Source: Coleofasciculus sp. FACHB-T130
GTDB lineage: Bacteria > Cyanobacteriota > Cyanobacteriia > Cyanobacteriales > FACHB-T130
Length of the DNA stretch: 36,005 bases
Direction: 5' to 3'
Assembly (NCBI RefSeq): GCF_014695375.1
Contig: NZ_JACJOG010000052.1
Location: forward strand, 1 to 36,005
Made by a program: the position numbers and the translations under genes. The notes below the pieces were generated by a model. The model worked only from the letters and a program-made list of their open reading frames with translations, was not told the origin of the DNA and ran no database searches. Shown piece by piece: positions 25,927 to 33,311 of the stretch. How positions within the stretch are numbered: the first letter of the stretch is position 1; every line of letters begins with the position of its first letter.

Positions 25927-27356
25927 GGCAACACCATCCAAAAGAGCAGGATTAACATGAGACTCATCCCACCGATCAGATGCTCAAATTGCTCCATAAC
26001 ACGGGGCAGCTTGAGTACGGATCGTTTGAAAATCAACAGATACGCCAACCAACCAATGCCTATGGTTGCCAGTGGTTTCACGATATTCTCAAGGGTATAA
26101 GCCTCGTAATAGACAACGTTTGCGGCAAACAGGCCGCCGAGCAGCAGGCTCACTGCTAGCCAGAAACCAGGCTTTACTACATCCTCGCCGTCCGGTTTAT
26201 GCGGCAAGAATATGAATTTGGCAAACGAGATTGCTGTTCCCAAAGCCGCAACGTTCATGGCGATCGCTTGCCAGGGCAGAAGATTCTTCGTCGTCAATAC
26301 CTTCGCCCCAAAGCCGGACAACAAGGGAAATCCTGAGATCGAGAAGCTGGCGATAACTAGAGCAATCCAGACTTTTGTATTGATTGGCTTATGTTGCAGT
26401 TCCTTGAAGTTTCGGCTCGGTAAAGCACCTGCAATCAGGAAGAGTGCCGATTTGACCAGTCCGTGAGTCAGTGCATAAAAGCCACCTACGACTGGGGCAG
26501 CGAGGATAAAGCCTAACTGCGAAACCGTATGAAACGCCAGCATCCGCTTGGCATCCTTTTCAAAGACGGCATAGAACACGCCTAGCAGGGCTGTCCCAAC
26601 TCCGAAAATCCGGATGAGTGGATCGAGTTCATCCACCATTAGCGCACAACGCACTAGCGGATAGACTCCAGCTTTGACCACAACTCCCGACAGCAACGCC
26701 GATACTGGTGTCTCCGATTCAGAGTGGGTCAACGGTAGCCACAATCCCGATACAAAGATTCCCCCTTTAATCAAGAGTCCCAGAAATACAAGGGCTAGCG
26801 CCTCCGGTGGTGCCCCGCGCAAACTTGCAAAACTAAACGAATGATTGGTCTGATAGGCTAGCACCGCGCCCACCAGATAAAACAGCATTGCCGTGTTGCT
26901 GATGAACAGATAGCGCAAGCCAACCCAAATCGAGCGATCGGTGCGAGTATAGGTAATCAAGAGAAACGCGGCAATCCCGCTGACCTCTAACGCCACGTAT
27001 AAACTGATAAAGTCTGCACAGGCGAACGCGGCATTGAGGCTGCCATGCAAAATGATGGCTTGTGCATAAAAGAAAGTCGTCTTATCGCTGTGCCAACAGT
27101 AGAGGATGACTGCGGCTGTTACCAGCGCATTGGTCAAGATAAAGTAGCCGCTTAACTGATCGACTATTAATGTGACGCTGAAATGATCGAGTAACTCTAG
27201 TTTCAGTGGCGACTGTTCGACAAATAGCTGCAACGCATATGCAGCCGAAGCAAATGCCGTGAACAGTGCGAGAGTTTTGTCAAGTTTGGGGAACAGATAA
27301 ATGGTGAACCCCAAGAAAAACGGTAGTGCGATCCATGCGAGGGTAATGGTATTCAT
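25923..27356 (-). CDS. mrpD: Mrp antiporter subunit D (MnhD, ND2/ND4/ND5-like)
   Basis: A 477-residue, roughly 14-helix proton-conducting subunit related to the antiporter-like subunits of complex I. A transmembrane Glu in LYVALEVSGIAAFLLI, the discontinuous-helix motif PVSALLSGVVVKAGVYPLVR with its buried Lys, and AKRMLAFHTVSQLGFILAAP are visible. It is the only large antiporter-like subunit in the operon, because the ND5-like part of MrpA is not present. The start at 27356 overlaps the mrpC stop by four bases. Confidence 0.92.
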   Translation of the reverse strand: MNTITLAWIALPFFLGFTIYLFPKLDKTLALFTAFASAAYALQLFVEQSPLKLELLDHFSVTLIVDQLSGYFILTNALVTAAVILYCWHSDKTTFFYAQAIILHGSLNAAFACADFISLYVALEVSGIAAFLLITYTRTDRSIWVGLRYLFISNTAMLFYLVGAVLAYQTNHSFSFASLRGAPPEALALVFLGLLIKGGIFVSGLWLPLTHSESETPVSALLSGVVVKAGVYPLVRCALMVDELDPLIRIFGVGTALLGVFYAVFEKDAKRMLAFHTVSQLGFILAAPVVGGFYALTHGLVKSALFLIAGALPSRNFKELQHKPINTKVWIALVIASFSISGFPLLSGFGAKVLTTKNLLPWQAIAMNVAALGTAISFAKFIFLPHKPDGEDVVKPGFWLAVSLLLGGLFAANVVYYEAYTLENIVKPLATIGIGWLAYLLIFKRSVLKLPRVMEQFEHLIGGMSLMLILLFWMVLP

Positions 27357-27688
27357 GGGGTATTGCTCTTCTCAATCTCGTTGGTTTCCAGGGTGGGATT
27401 ATCCCGTGCCAACTTCATGACACCGACCAGCATTAAGCACTGAATCGAAAAGCCGATCACAATCCCTGTCAAGATGACCGCCTGGGGAACCGGATCGGCG
27501 TAAGCCCCATTTGCCGCGTCTGAAATAATGGGCGTGAATAAACCATCTCGCGATGCAATCAGCACGTAATAGGCGATAACGCCTGTGCTCATGACATCCA
27601 TAGAGATGATCTTCATAACTAGGTTCTTTTTAAGGATGATGCCGAGAAATCCGCAGAATATTGTTGCGAAGACGAATGCTTCTAACAC
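27353..27688 (-). CDS. mrpC: Mrp antiporter subunit C (MnhC, NuoK-like)
   Basis: A 111-residue protein with three helices homologous to NuoK: FVFATIFCGFLGIILKKNLVMKIISMDVMSTGVIAYYVLIA and PQAVILTGIVIGFSIQCLMLVGVMKLA. The start is a GTG at 27686-27688, as no ATG fits. It is the first gene of the seven-gene operon, so the promoter should lie in the 180 bp upstream, which contains repeated GTGC elements. The complex exchanges Na+ for H+ and supports salt and pH tolerance. Confidence 0.9.
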   Translation of the reverse strand: MLEAFVFATIFCGFLGIILKKNLVMKIISMDVMSTGVIAYYVLIASRDGLFTPIISDAANGAYADPVPQAVILTGIVIGFSIQCLMLVGVMKLARDNPTLETNEIEKSNTP

Positions 27689-27720
27689 GGGAATTGCCTA
27701 TGAGTAAATGCCTGTTAAAT

Positions 27721-27786
27721 GGTGCTAAAAAATATATAGCACTTTTTAATAGTGCCGGAAAGTATTAACACTATTGAAAAGTGCCA
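27721..27786. promoter_or_regulatory. Cluster of GTGC repeats and small hairpins between mrp and ATPase genes
   Basis: GGTGCTA (27721-27727) pairs with TAGCAC (27737-27742) to form a 6-bp hairpin followed by TTTTT. GCACT (27739-27743) also pairs with AGTGC (27751-27755), and AGTGCC occurs twice more (27751-27756 and near 27780-27785). These repeated half-sites in the shared upstream region of two divergent units look like an operator or attenuator cluster. The binding protein is unknown. Confidence 0.4.
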
Positions 27787-27868
27787 GGGTAAACTATAGA
27801 CTCATGCCACACTAACTTGTTGGTTTGAGCTTGCGATCGGGTAGGATAAAACACGCAGCAATAGCGGT

Positions 27869-29110
27869 ATGACAGAATCGATTGGCAAATCAATGCTTAA
27901 CCTCAGCCCTGGCTCGTCCACCGATACAGGTGGCGGCTTGCCAACGAGTCAAGGCGTGCTGCCAGAAGGTTTCTACACTTGGGAGCGGGACGCTAAAGCC
28001 GTGAATCTTGTGGATTTATCAGCACCGTTTCAATTAGTTGGGCGGCAAGGGCAATTCCAGCGAATTACGCAGGTTTTAGCGCGTGATGGCGACCTGCTAA
28101 TTACTGGAGTGCCGGGAAGCGGACGGCGGACTCTGGTACGGCGCGCAGCTCAGGAAGTTGGAATTAAAATCGTGGAGGTTGACTGCATCCGGGTTACTGA
28201 TGGTCAGCGCTTCGTGCAATTGCTGTGCGAGAGTATAGATCAGACGTTTCAAAGTGCAACGGCTCAAGCTTTCATGCGAGAGTGGATTGAACGCAAGGCC
28301 GCTGAATTATTTGTCCTGCAAGACGAAGGGAATGGTAGAGAGCGGCTGAAACCCGTTCGGGTAGAAGATCAACAGCAGCAATGGAGCGCATTTGAGGTAT
28401 TACTCGATCTCCTGCAAGGGTTAGCCGAATCTTCGGGCGGACGGGTAGTGCTGATTTTGGAAAGCTTTCCCCATATCCGCTCTTGGGATCGCAATGGGGT
28501 GTGGGAAACATTTTTGCGGAAAGAAATCGAGCGCCAGACTCAGGTGAGTTATGTACTGGTGGCAACGATTGCAGAAATCAGTCTTCATGCTGATGAACCG
28601 GGGAATCATTTGGAAATCGTGAAGCTGGCTCCCTTAGCTAATGATGTTGTTGCTGCTTGGGTTCAGGAAGTTTTGCATGGCGAAGGGTTGACATTCGATC
28701 CGCGATCGCAAGCGCTGGAACTCTTTGTCAATGCGGTGCAGGGACACTTAGGCGATGCTTCAGCACTGGTACGACGCCTAAAGTCGGTACGAGTTTCTGA
28801 CGGGCTAATTCGCGATTGGCACGTCCAGCAGGCAATCCAAGAACTACTAGCCGACCTATCGATGGTCTTCGAGTCATTACTGATGCTGCTTCCAGCTAAC
28901 CAGACGCATCTGTTGGAGTCTCTGGCGTTAGACCCCACTGACAAGCCGCAAAGTCGAGATTACATTCACAAGCATTGCCTGTCCAGAGGGGGCAGTCTCC
29001 AAGGCGCGATCGCGGGATTGCAGCACAAAGGCTTGATTTACGGCTCCGAACAAGGCTATCGACTGGCTCTGCCTCTGTTTGCTTTGTGGCTTCGCCAGCG
29101 CTTGAGTTGA
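27869..29110 (+). CDS. AAA-like ATPase with degenerate P-loop and C-terminal winged helix
   Basis: 413 residues. The N-terminus (1-50) is low-complexity; FQLVGRQGQFQRITQVLARDGDLLITG introduces a P-loop-type domain. The Walker A equivalent is G80-VPGSG-R86-R87-T88: Arg occupies the usual Lys position and another Arg follows. The Walker B-like strand is GRVVLILESF, with E198 in place of the usual Asp-Glu pair. A winged-helix-like domain (about 330-413) ends with SLQGAIAGLQHKGLIYGSEQGYRLALPLFALWL. This layout resembles Orc1/STAND-type ATPases, but ATP hydrolysis is doubtful. It is divergent from the mrp operon. Two fragments of its 3' end are found elsewhere in the window. Function is unknown. 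Confidence 0.75.
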   Translation: MTESIGKSMLNLSPGSSTDTGGGLPTSQGVLPEGFYTWERDAKAVNLVDLSAPFQLVGRQGQFQRITQVLARDGDLLITGVPGSGRRTLVRRAAQEVGIKIVEVDCIRVTDGQRFVQLLCESIDQTFQSATAQAFMREWIERKAAELFVLQDEGNGRERLKPVRVEDQQQQWSAFEVLLDLLQGLAESSGGRVVLILESFPHIRSWDRNGVWETFLRKEIERQTQVSYVLVATIAEISLHADEPGNHLEIVKLAPLANDVVAAWVQEVLHGEGLTFDPRSQALELFVNAVQGHLGDASALVRRLKSVRVSDGLIRDWHVQQAIQELLADLSMVFESLLMLLPANQTHLLESLALDPTDKPQSRDYIHKHCLSRGGSLQGAIAGLQHKGLIYGSEQGYRLALPLFALWLRQRLS

Positions 29111-29167
29111 TACCAAAGTGTGTGGGAGCGATCGCTTAAGGGGGTAGTCAAGATGTCAGGTGACTGA

Positions 29168-29314
29168 ATGCTATATTCAGCCTATCAACGCCTATCTGTG
29201 AAGGTAGCATTTATAACTCAAGAACTAATCGACCTAAGAACTAGCATCTTAGAAGGACCCTATGCAGATGCTTTGGCAATTGTGCATGAGCTGGAGGGGA
29301 TGAGTCATGAGTAA
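29168..29314 (+). pseudogene. N-terminal fragment of a DUF29-like gene, split by a 7-bp duplication
   Basis: 48 codons (ATG at 29168, or GTG at 29198) encode FITQELIDLRTSILEGPYADALAIVHELEGMSHE and stop at 29312-29314. This looks like the normal N-terminus of the protein encoded by the next ORF. The DNA at the junction is ATGAGTC-ATGAGTA (29300-29313), a tandem 7-mer. Removing one copy joins the frames to give ELEGMSKQAILCNIEA. So the ORF pair most likely derives from one gene. The 8-base overlap could instead permit translational coupling of two parts. Confidence 0.7.
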
Positions 29315-29738
29315 ACAAGCGATCCTTTGTAATATCGAAGCGTGTCTGGTCACAATGCTGATTCACTTGATTCAAAACCAAGTTGACCAGTGTTTAACTA
29401 ATTCCTGGGCAGCTTTAATTTCAGATTCTCTCCAGCAAATTCAAACATTAAATCTCAAAGAGAATAAAACGTCTTACTACATCGAGCAAGATGAATGGAA
29501 GCCTTTTCTAGAAGAGGCAATTGAGGCAGCACTTCGTCCGGCAAATATAGAAGCTATGGATTATTTTTATCATCCTTGCCAACTTGCAGCGTCGGTGGAT
29601 AGAACAGATTTAATAATGACGGCTCAGAGATTGCTCGATTTAACGTATGAACCTTCGGCAAAAACTTTACCAGCAATCATTGATGAGAATTTAGTTCAGC
29701 TACCAGGTGGGGAAGAGTGGAAAGAGGGTAGGCGATAA
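29307..29738 (+). CDS. DUF29-like cyanobacterial protein, C-terminal part of a split gene
   Basis: 143 residues, soluble and helical. The segment LVTMLIHLIQNQVDQCLTNSW, the LNLKENKTSYYIEQDEW motif, and the ending LPAIIDENLVQLPGGEEWKEGRR are typical of a family of small cyanobacterial proteins that I associate with DUF29; the name is tentative. Such proteins have no established function and are often near mobile or repeated DNA. The missing N-terminus is encoded by the overlapping ORF at 29168. The last 72 bases recur at 33240-33311 with one mismatch. Expression as an overlapping pair is possible but unproven. Confidence 0.65.
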   Translation: MSKQAILCNIEACLVTMLIHLIQNQVDQCLTNSWAALISDSLQQIQTLNLKENKTSYYIEQDEWKPFLEEAIEAALRPANIEAMDYFYHPCQLAASVDRTDLIMTAQRLLDLTYEPSAKTLPAIIDENLVQLPGGEEWKEGRR

Positions 29739-29793
29739 AATAACACTCTTTGAAGGGAAGCGATCGCTGTTTCGGGTTGGTGGATACAATAAC
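29667..29793. repeat. Duplicated segment, copy A (partners at 33240 and 34343)
   Basis: 29667-29738, the DUF29-like gene 3' end, matches 33240-33311 at 71 of 72 positions. 29741-29793, the following spacer with GGTTGGTGGATACAATAAC, matches 34343-34395 at 50 of 53. The two blocks are contiguous here and 1031 bp apart in the other copy. Identity was counted by eye. Confidence 0.9.
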
Positions 29794-29803
29794 AGCGATC
29801 GCT
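29759..29803. repeat. Inverted repeat with HIP1 cores
   Basis: AGCGATCGCTGTT (29759-29771) and AACAGCGATCGCT (29791-29803) form a perfect 13-bp stem with a 19-base loop. Both arms contain the HIP1 palindrome. The duplicate at 34343 keeps a mutated left arm and lacks the right one, so it is not conserved as a terminator there. It could terminate the DUF29-like transcript, but no U-run follows. Confidence 0.65.
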
Positions 29804-29897
29804 CACAAGCATTACCTGTCTAGAGGAGGCAGTCTCTAAGGAGCGATCGCCCGATTGCAGTACCAAGGCTTGATTTACGGCTCCGAGCAGGGTTATC
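29804..29897 (+). pseudogene. Relic of the ATPase gene 3' region (copy 1)
   Basis: 94 bases align without gaps to 28967-29060 in the ATPase gene with about 13 differences by eye. It encodes HKHYLSRGGSL, a TAA stop, then GAIARLQYQGLIYGSEQGY. The match ends where the parent reads GCTATCGACTGG. It starts directly after the HIP1 inverted repeat. It is too short and interrupted to code for anything. Confidence 0.85.
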
Positions 29898-30033
29898 TTG
29901 TTCATCATGCTTCTGGTTCGACCACAAGGATTACTGGGGCGATCGCTCCTCAGAAAAGTCTAGTCCTGAAAAGTATTCGATAATACTCAGGTAAAAAGAG
30001 CTTTCTATTAGGACTGCACTCAGAGGAATAAAG

Positions 30034-31008
30034 ATGAGAGGTTTCACTTTGCCTGTGAAGTTGTTAATTGTGGCGATCGCCCTCTCAAGCTTCATTCTAA
30101 TCAGTTGTGTCCCAGCACCCCTGAAACCCTTACGGATTGGTACCAATGTTTGGCCTGGGTATGAACCTCTATTTCTAGCTCGCGAACTGGGATACTACGG
30201 TAAAACCCCGATTCAATTAGTGGAGTATCCCAACTTCGACCCAAACAGAGCTTACCGGAACGGTGAAGTAGAAATGAGCGCCACACCGATGACTGGGTTT
30301 TTGCCATTAGCGCCGACTCATCCAGATGTCCGTGCTTGGCTAATTATGGATATCTCTAATGGTGCAGACGCCATTGTAGCTAAAGGAGCGATCGCGAATC
30401 TGCAAAGTCTAAAAGGGCGCAGGGTTGGCTTTGACAGGTCAATGCTGGCACCATTTGTCCTGAGTCGTGGCTTAGAACAAGTCGGTCTGTCACTCAAAGA
30501 TGTCAAGATTGTCCCTGTGGAGCTATCGGAGCAGGAGGAGGGGTTCAAGCAAGGCCACGTTGATGCCATTGTCACCTTTGAGCCATACCGCTCCAATATA
30601 CTCAACGCCGGAGCCAAGTTACTCTTTGACAGCAGCCAGATTCCTGGTGAAGTAGTCGATGTGCTAATTGGCAGTGAGTCGTTGTTGACGACGCATGCTA
30701 CTCAATTGCAGGTGTTAATCCAGGGTTGGTTCCGCGCTCTCGATTATATTGAGAAAAATCCCGAAGATGCCGCTCGTCGAATGGCACGGCGACAAGGAAT
30801 CACACCCGAACAATTCTTATCATCCCTCAAGGGGCTTCAGCTCGTCACCCTTGAGGAAAACCAGAAACTCTTGGGAAAAACCAATTCTGTGTTGCTCAAG
30901 GGAACCCAACGGTTATCCCAATTCTTGGTTGAAAATAACATACTGAAACAAGACGTAGACCTTAACCCTCTGCTCGATGACAGACTGGTTAGAGATGTCA
31001 AGCCCTAA
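30034..31008 (+). CDS. Lipoprotein solute-binding protein (NrtA/SsuA/TauA-like)
   Basis: A 324-residue periplasmic binding protein of the NMT1/SsuA class. The signal peptide ends at the lipobox L22-I-S-C25, so it is anchored by a lipid at Cys25. LRIGTNVWPGYEPLFLARELGYYG is the standard first lobe, and LKGRRVGFDRSMLAPFVLSRGLEQVGLSLKDVKIV the hinge region. GAGGAA lies about 7 bases before the ATG. Members usually feed an ABC importer for sulfonates, nitrate or related solutes, but no permease or ATPase gene is next to it. Instead a membrane histidine kinase follows 143 bases downstream, suggesting a ligand-sensing pair. The ligand is unknown. Confidence 0.88.
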   Translation: MRGFTLPVKLLIVAIALSSFILISCVPAPLKPLRIGTNVWPGYEPLFLARELGYYGKTPIQLVEYPNFDPNRAYRNGEVEMSATPMTGFLPLAPTHPDVRAWLIMDISNGADAIVAKGAIANLQSLKGRRVGFDRSMLAPFVLSRGLEQVGLSLKDVKIVPVELSEQEEGFKQGHVDAIVTFEPYRSNILNAGAKLLFDSSQIPGEVVDVLIGSESLLTTHATQLQVLIQGWFRALDYIEKNPEDAARRMARRQGITPEQFLSSLKGLQLVTLEENQKLLGKTNSVLLKGTQRLSQFLVENNILKQDVDLNPLLDDRLVRDVKP

Positions 31009-31049
31009 AGCGTAGACCGATTGCAACACTCAACATACCTTTATGAAAA

Positions 31050-31111
31050 AACCACAGATGCCTACAGTTAATATCAGATTCATCTGTGTTTATCTGGGTT
31101 AATCTGTGGTT
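31050..31111. repeat. Dispersed ATCTGTG-type repeat with inverted ends
   Basis: AACCACAGAT (31050-31059) and ATCTGTGGTT (31102-31111) are perfect inverted ends. The interior has further degenerate copies: CATCTGTGTTTATCTGGGTT (31081-31100). It is an interspersed repeat type I have seen described in many bacterial intergenic regions (not checked here). It lies between the binding-protein and kinase genes and overlaps the extended kinase reading frame that begins at GTG 31086. Confidence 0.75.
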
Positions 31112-31151
31112 CATGCCTCCAGGCAAAACTATTTTTGCAAAAAGTCTACCT

Positions 31152-32813
31152 ATGCATCGCTTCCCCTTTCCTCTGCGGTTTTCGATTCCAGGGATTCTGT
31201 TAGTGTTCGGCAGTGTGTTAGGTTTGGTTTCGTTTCAACGGGAAGTCTCTCAGTCCTTCTCCCGTACCGAAACGATTATCAGACAGCAGGCTGAATTTTC
31301 TGCAAGTCAAACAGCAACGTTACTAGAGTACTTGTACAGAACGGCTCAAGGTAAGGGTGCCCATTTAGCGATCGCTCAGATTGCTCCAGCTCCTAATCTG
31401 CGGTTAGCTTTGCTTTGTGATGAACAAGAGCGAGTACTCTTGTCAACTCGTTTTGACTTGCAAAATCGCTTAATCAGCAACACTCTAGCAGCCTCCAGCT
31501 TATCAGCGATCAAAGAAGTCCAGCAAACTCAGTCAAAGCAGGTAATTTTCTCGGACGATAGACAAACCCTCAGGGCAATTTATCCAGTGCTTTTGGGAGC
31601 TTCGCCTGGAGAAATCCTACCGTCGAGGGTAGCTGTGTTGTTGTTGGAGTATGACCTTTCGTCGCTAAAAGCTCAGGCATACAACGATGCTTTAGAGCGA
31701 TCGCTAACCTACAGTGTTGCTCTTGCCGTGCTTTGTAGCATTCTCTGGTTCTTCTTTTACAAAACCTTGAACTTGCGAGTAGGCAAACTGGTTGCAGCTA
31801 GTAACAGCTTAGCGCAAGGAAATTTAGAAGTCCGTGCTAATTTAAAAGGCTCTGATGAACTGAGTCAGATTTCAATCGCTTTCGATCGAATGGCTGAAGA
31901 AGTTCAGAAGAATACAGAAACACTGCGCCAAAATGAAGAACTAAAACAAGCTTTAGACAAGCTAAAACAAACCCAAGCACAACTGATTCACGCCGAGAAA
32001 ATGTCTAGCTTAGGTCAACTGGTTGCGGGGGTTGCTCATGAAATCAACAATCCTGTTAATTTCATTCACGGCAATCTTCTTTATGTCAATGACTACACCC
32101 AAGACTTACTCAGCCTGGTTCATCTCTATCAGCAACACTATCCGAATCCCGTTCGTGAAATTGTCGAACAGACTGAAGAGATGGAGTGGGAATTTCTGGC
32201 TGATGATTTACCCAAGATGCTCGCTTCTATGAAAGTTGGCAGCGAACGCATCCGTCAGATTGTCCTTAGTTTGCGGAACTTTGCCCGTCACGACGAGTCA
32301 GAACTTAAAAAAGTTGATATTCACGAAGGTATTGATAGCACTTTATTAATTTTAAAACATCGATTGAATGGGGAGAGAGATTCTCCCAGTATTGAAATTA
32401 TTAAAGCTTATGGAAACTTACCCAAGATTGAGTGTTATGCTGGGCAGTTGAATCAAGCGTTTATGAATATTATCAATAATAGTATTGATGCTTTATCAGA
32501 AGCAACAGGTAATGAAAAAAAACAGATTTTTATTCGCACTTCCATTAATGAATCAGATTGGGTAGTGGTAGCGATCGCCGATAATGGATCAGGGATGAAC
32601 CAAGAAATACAACAGCGGATATTTGACCCGTTTTTTACCACGAAACCAGTAGGAAAAGGCACGGGATTAGGATTATCTATTAGCTATCAGCTTGTGGTAG
32701 AAAAACATAACGGTCAATTAAAATGTATTTCTGCTCCCGGAGAAGGAGCGCAGTTTATCATTGAAATTCCCGTGCGACAAAAAAGCAGAGAAGCTGGGAA
32801 AATGGGGGAATGA
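31152..32813 (+). CDS. Membrane-bound sensor histidine kinase
   Basis: 553 residues from ATG 31152 (MHRFPFPLRF); ATG 31113 is an alternative, and the longer GTG 31086 frame runs into a dispersed repeat. It has an N-terminal helix (FSIPGILLVFGSVLGLVSF), a periplasmic sensor of about 160 residues, a second helix (YSVALAVLCSILWFFFY), a HAMP linker (LVAASNSLAQGNLEVRANLKGSDEL) and a kinase core. His296 is the phosphoacceptor in GVAHEINNPVNFIHGN, and DNGSGM and GKGTGLGLSIS are intact. The core strongly resembles that of the giant kinase at 10364-16231. No response regulator is adjacent. The neighbouring binding protein may present a ligand to its sensor domain, which is inference. Confidence 0.92.
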   Translation: MHRFPFPLRFSIPGILLVFGSVLGLVSFQREVSQSFSRTETIIRQQAEFSASQTATLLEYLYRTAQGKGAHLAIAQIAPAPNLRLALLCDEQERVLLSTRFDLQNRLISNTLAASSLSAIKEVQQTQSKQVIFSDDRQTLRAIYPVLLGASPGEILPSRVAVLLLEYDLSSLKAQAYNDALERSLTYSVALAVLCSILWFFFYKTLNLRVGKLVAASNSLAQGNLEVRANLKGSDELSQISIAFDRMAEEVQKNTETLRQNEELKQALDKLKQTQAQLIHAEKMSSLGQLVAGVAHEINNPVNFIHGNLLYVNDYTQDLLSLVHLYQQHYPNPVREIVEQTEEMEWEFLADDLPKMLASMKVGSERIRQIVLSLRNFARHDESELKKVDIHEGIDSTLLILKHRLNGERDSPSIEIIKAYGNLPKIECYAGQLNQAFMNIINNSIDALSEATGNEKKQIFIRTSINESDWVVVAIADNGSGMNQEIQQRIFDPFFTTKPVGKGTGLGLSISYQLVVEKHNGQLKCISAPGEGAQFIIEIPVRQKSREAGKMGE

Positions 32814-32824
32814 GGAAATAGTAA

Positions 32825-33239
32825 ATGTCAGATTTTATTAATAACTATGGCTTCTTAATCGTTTCGATGATTTTAGGAGCAATTCTATGACTTTCGGTTT
32901 ACTTGCCGCTGATGGGGGGTCAACTATCTCTCGCGACTCCGGGATTCTATGCTTTGGGGGGTTATATAGCAGCAATTCTATCAATTCAGGTGTTTAAGTT
33001 CAGCGGCAATTTATTCGCCGTCCCATTTTTATTGTTAGAAATGCTGGTGGCAGCTTTAGTCTCTGGAGTCCTCGCGATCGCACTGGGAATCCCAGTTCTC
33101 TGATTGCGGGGAATTTTCTTAGCAATTGCCACAATCGCCTTTGTCGAAATTCTACGAGTTTTGGCTTTAAACTTGGAGATTACAGGTGGTGCTGTGGGGA
33201 TTTTTGCCATTCCTCAACCCTTTCAATCTCAAAAAGATG
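32825..33239 (+). pseudogene. Truncated livM/urtC-like ABC permease with two in-frame TGA codons
   Basis: One frame from ATG 32825 reads SDFINNYGFLIVSMILGAIL, TGA (32888-32890), LSVYLPLMGGQLSLATPGFYALGGYIAAIL and so on to ALGIPVL, TGA (33101-33103), LRGIFLAIATIAFVEILRVLAL. The order and motifs are those of branched-chain amino acid or urea permeases (LivM type). LivM proteins normally read R-L-R-G at the second site, so that TGA fits CGA to TGA mutation. Homology stops at about 33239, where a duplicated DUF29 fragment begins; over half of the protein is missing. This is a nonfunctional remnant. No ABC ATPase gene is nearby. Confidence 0.85.
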
Positions 33240-33311
33240 TTACCAGCAATCATTGATGAGAATTTAGTTCGGCTACCAGGTGGGGAAGAGTGGAAAGAGG
33301 GTAGGCGATAA
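33240..33311 (+). repeat. Copy of the DUF29-like gene 3' end
   Basis: 72 bases identical to 29667-29738 except one A-to-G change (Gln to Arg). The frame LPAIIDENLVRLPGGEEWKEGRR is kept after a chance ATG at 33237. It is fused to the livM relic on its left and ends at the edge of the roughly 1.03-kb inserted segment. Confidence 0.92.

Noticed and set aside
32888-33103. TGA readthrough or selenocysteine in the livM-like frame
   Set aside because: One site corresponds to a conserved Arg, the gene is also truncated, and no recoding element is visible; a pseudogene is simpler.
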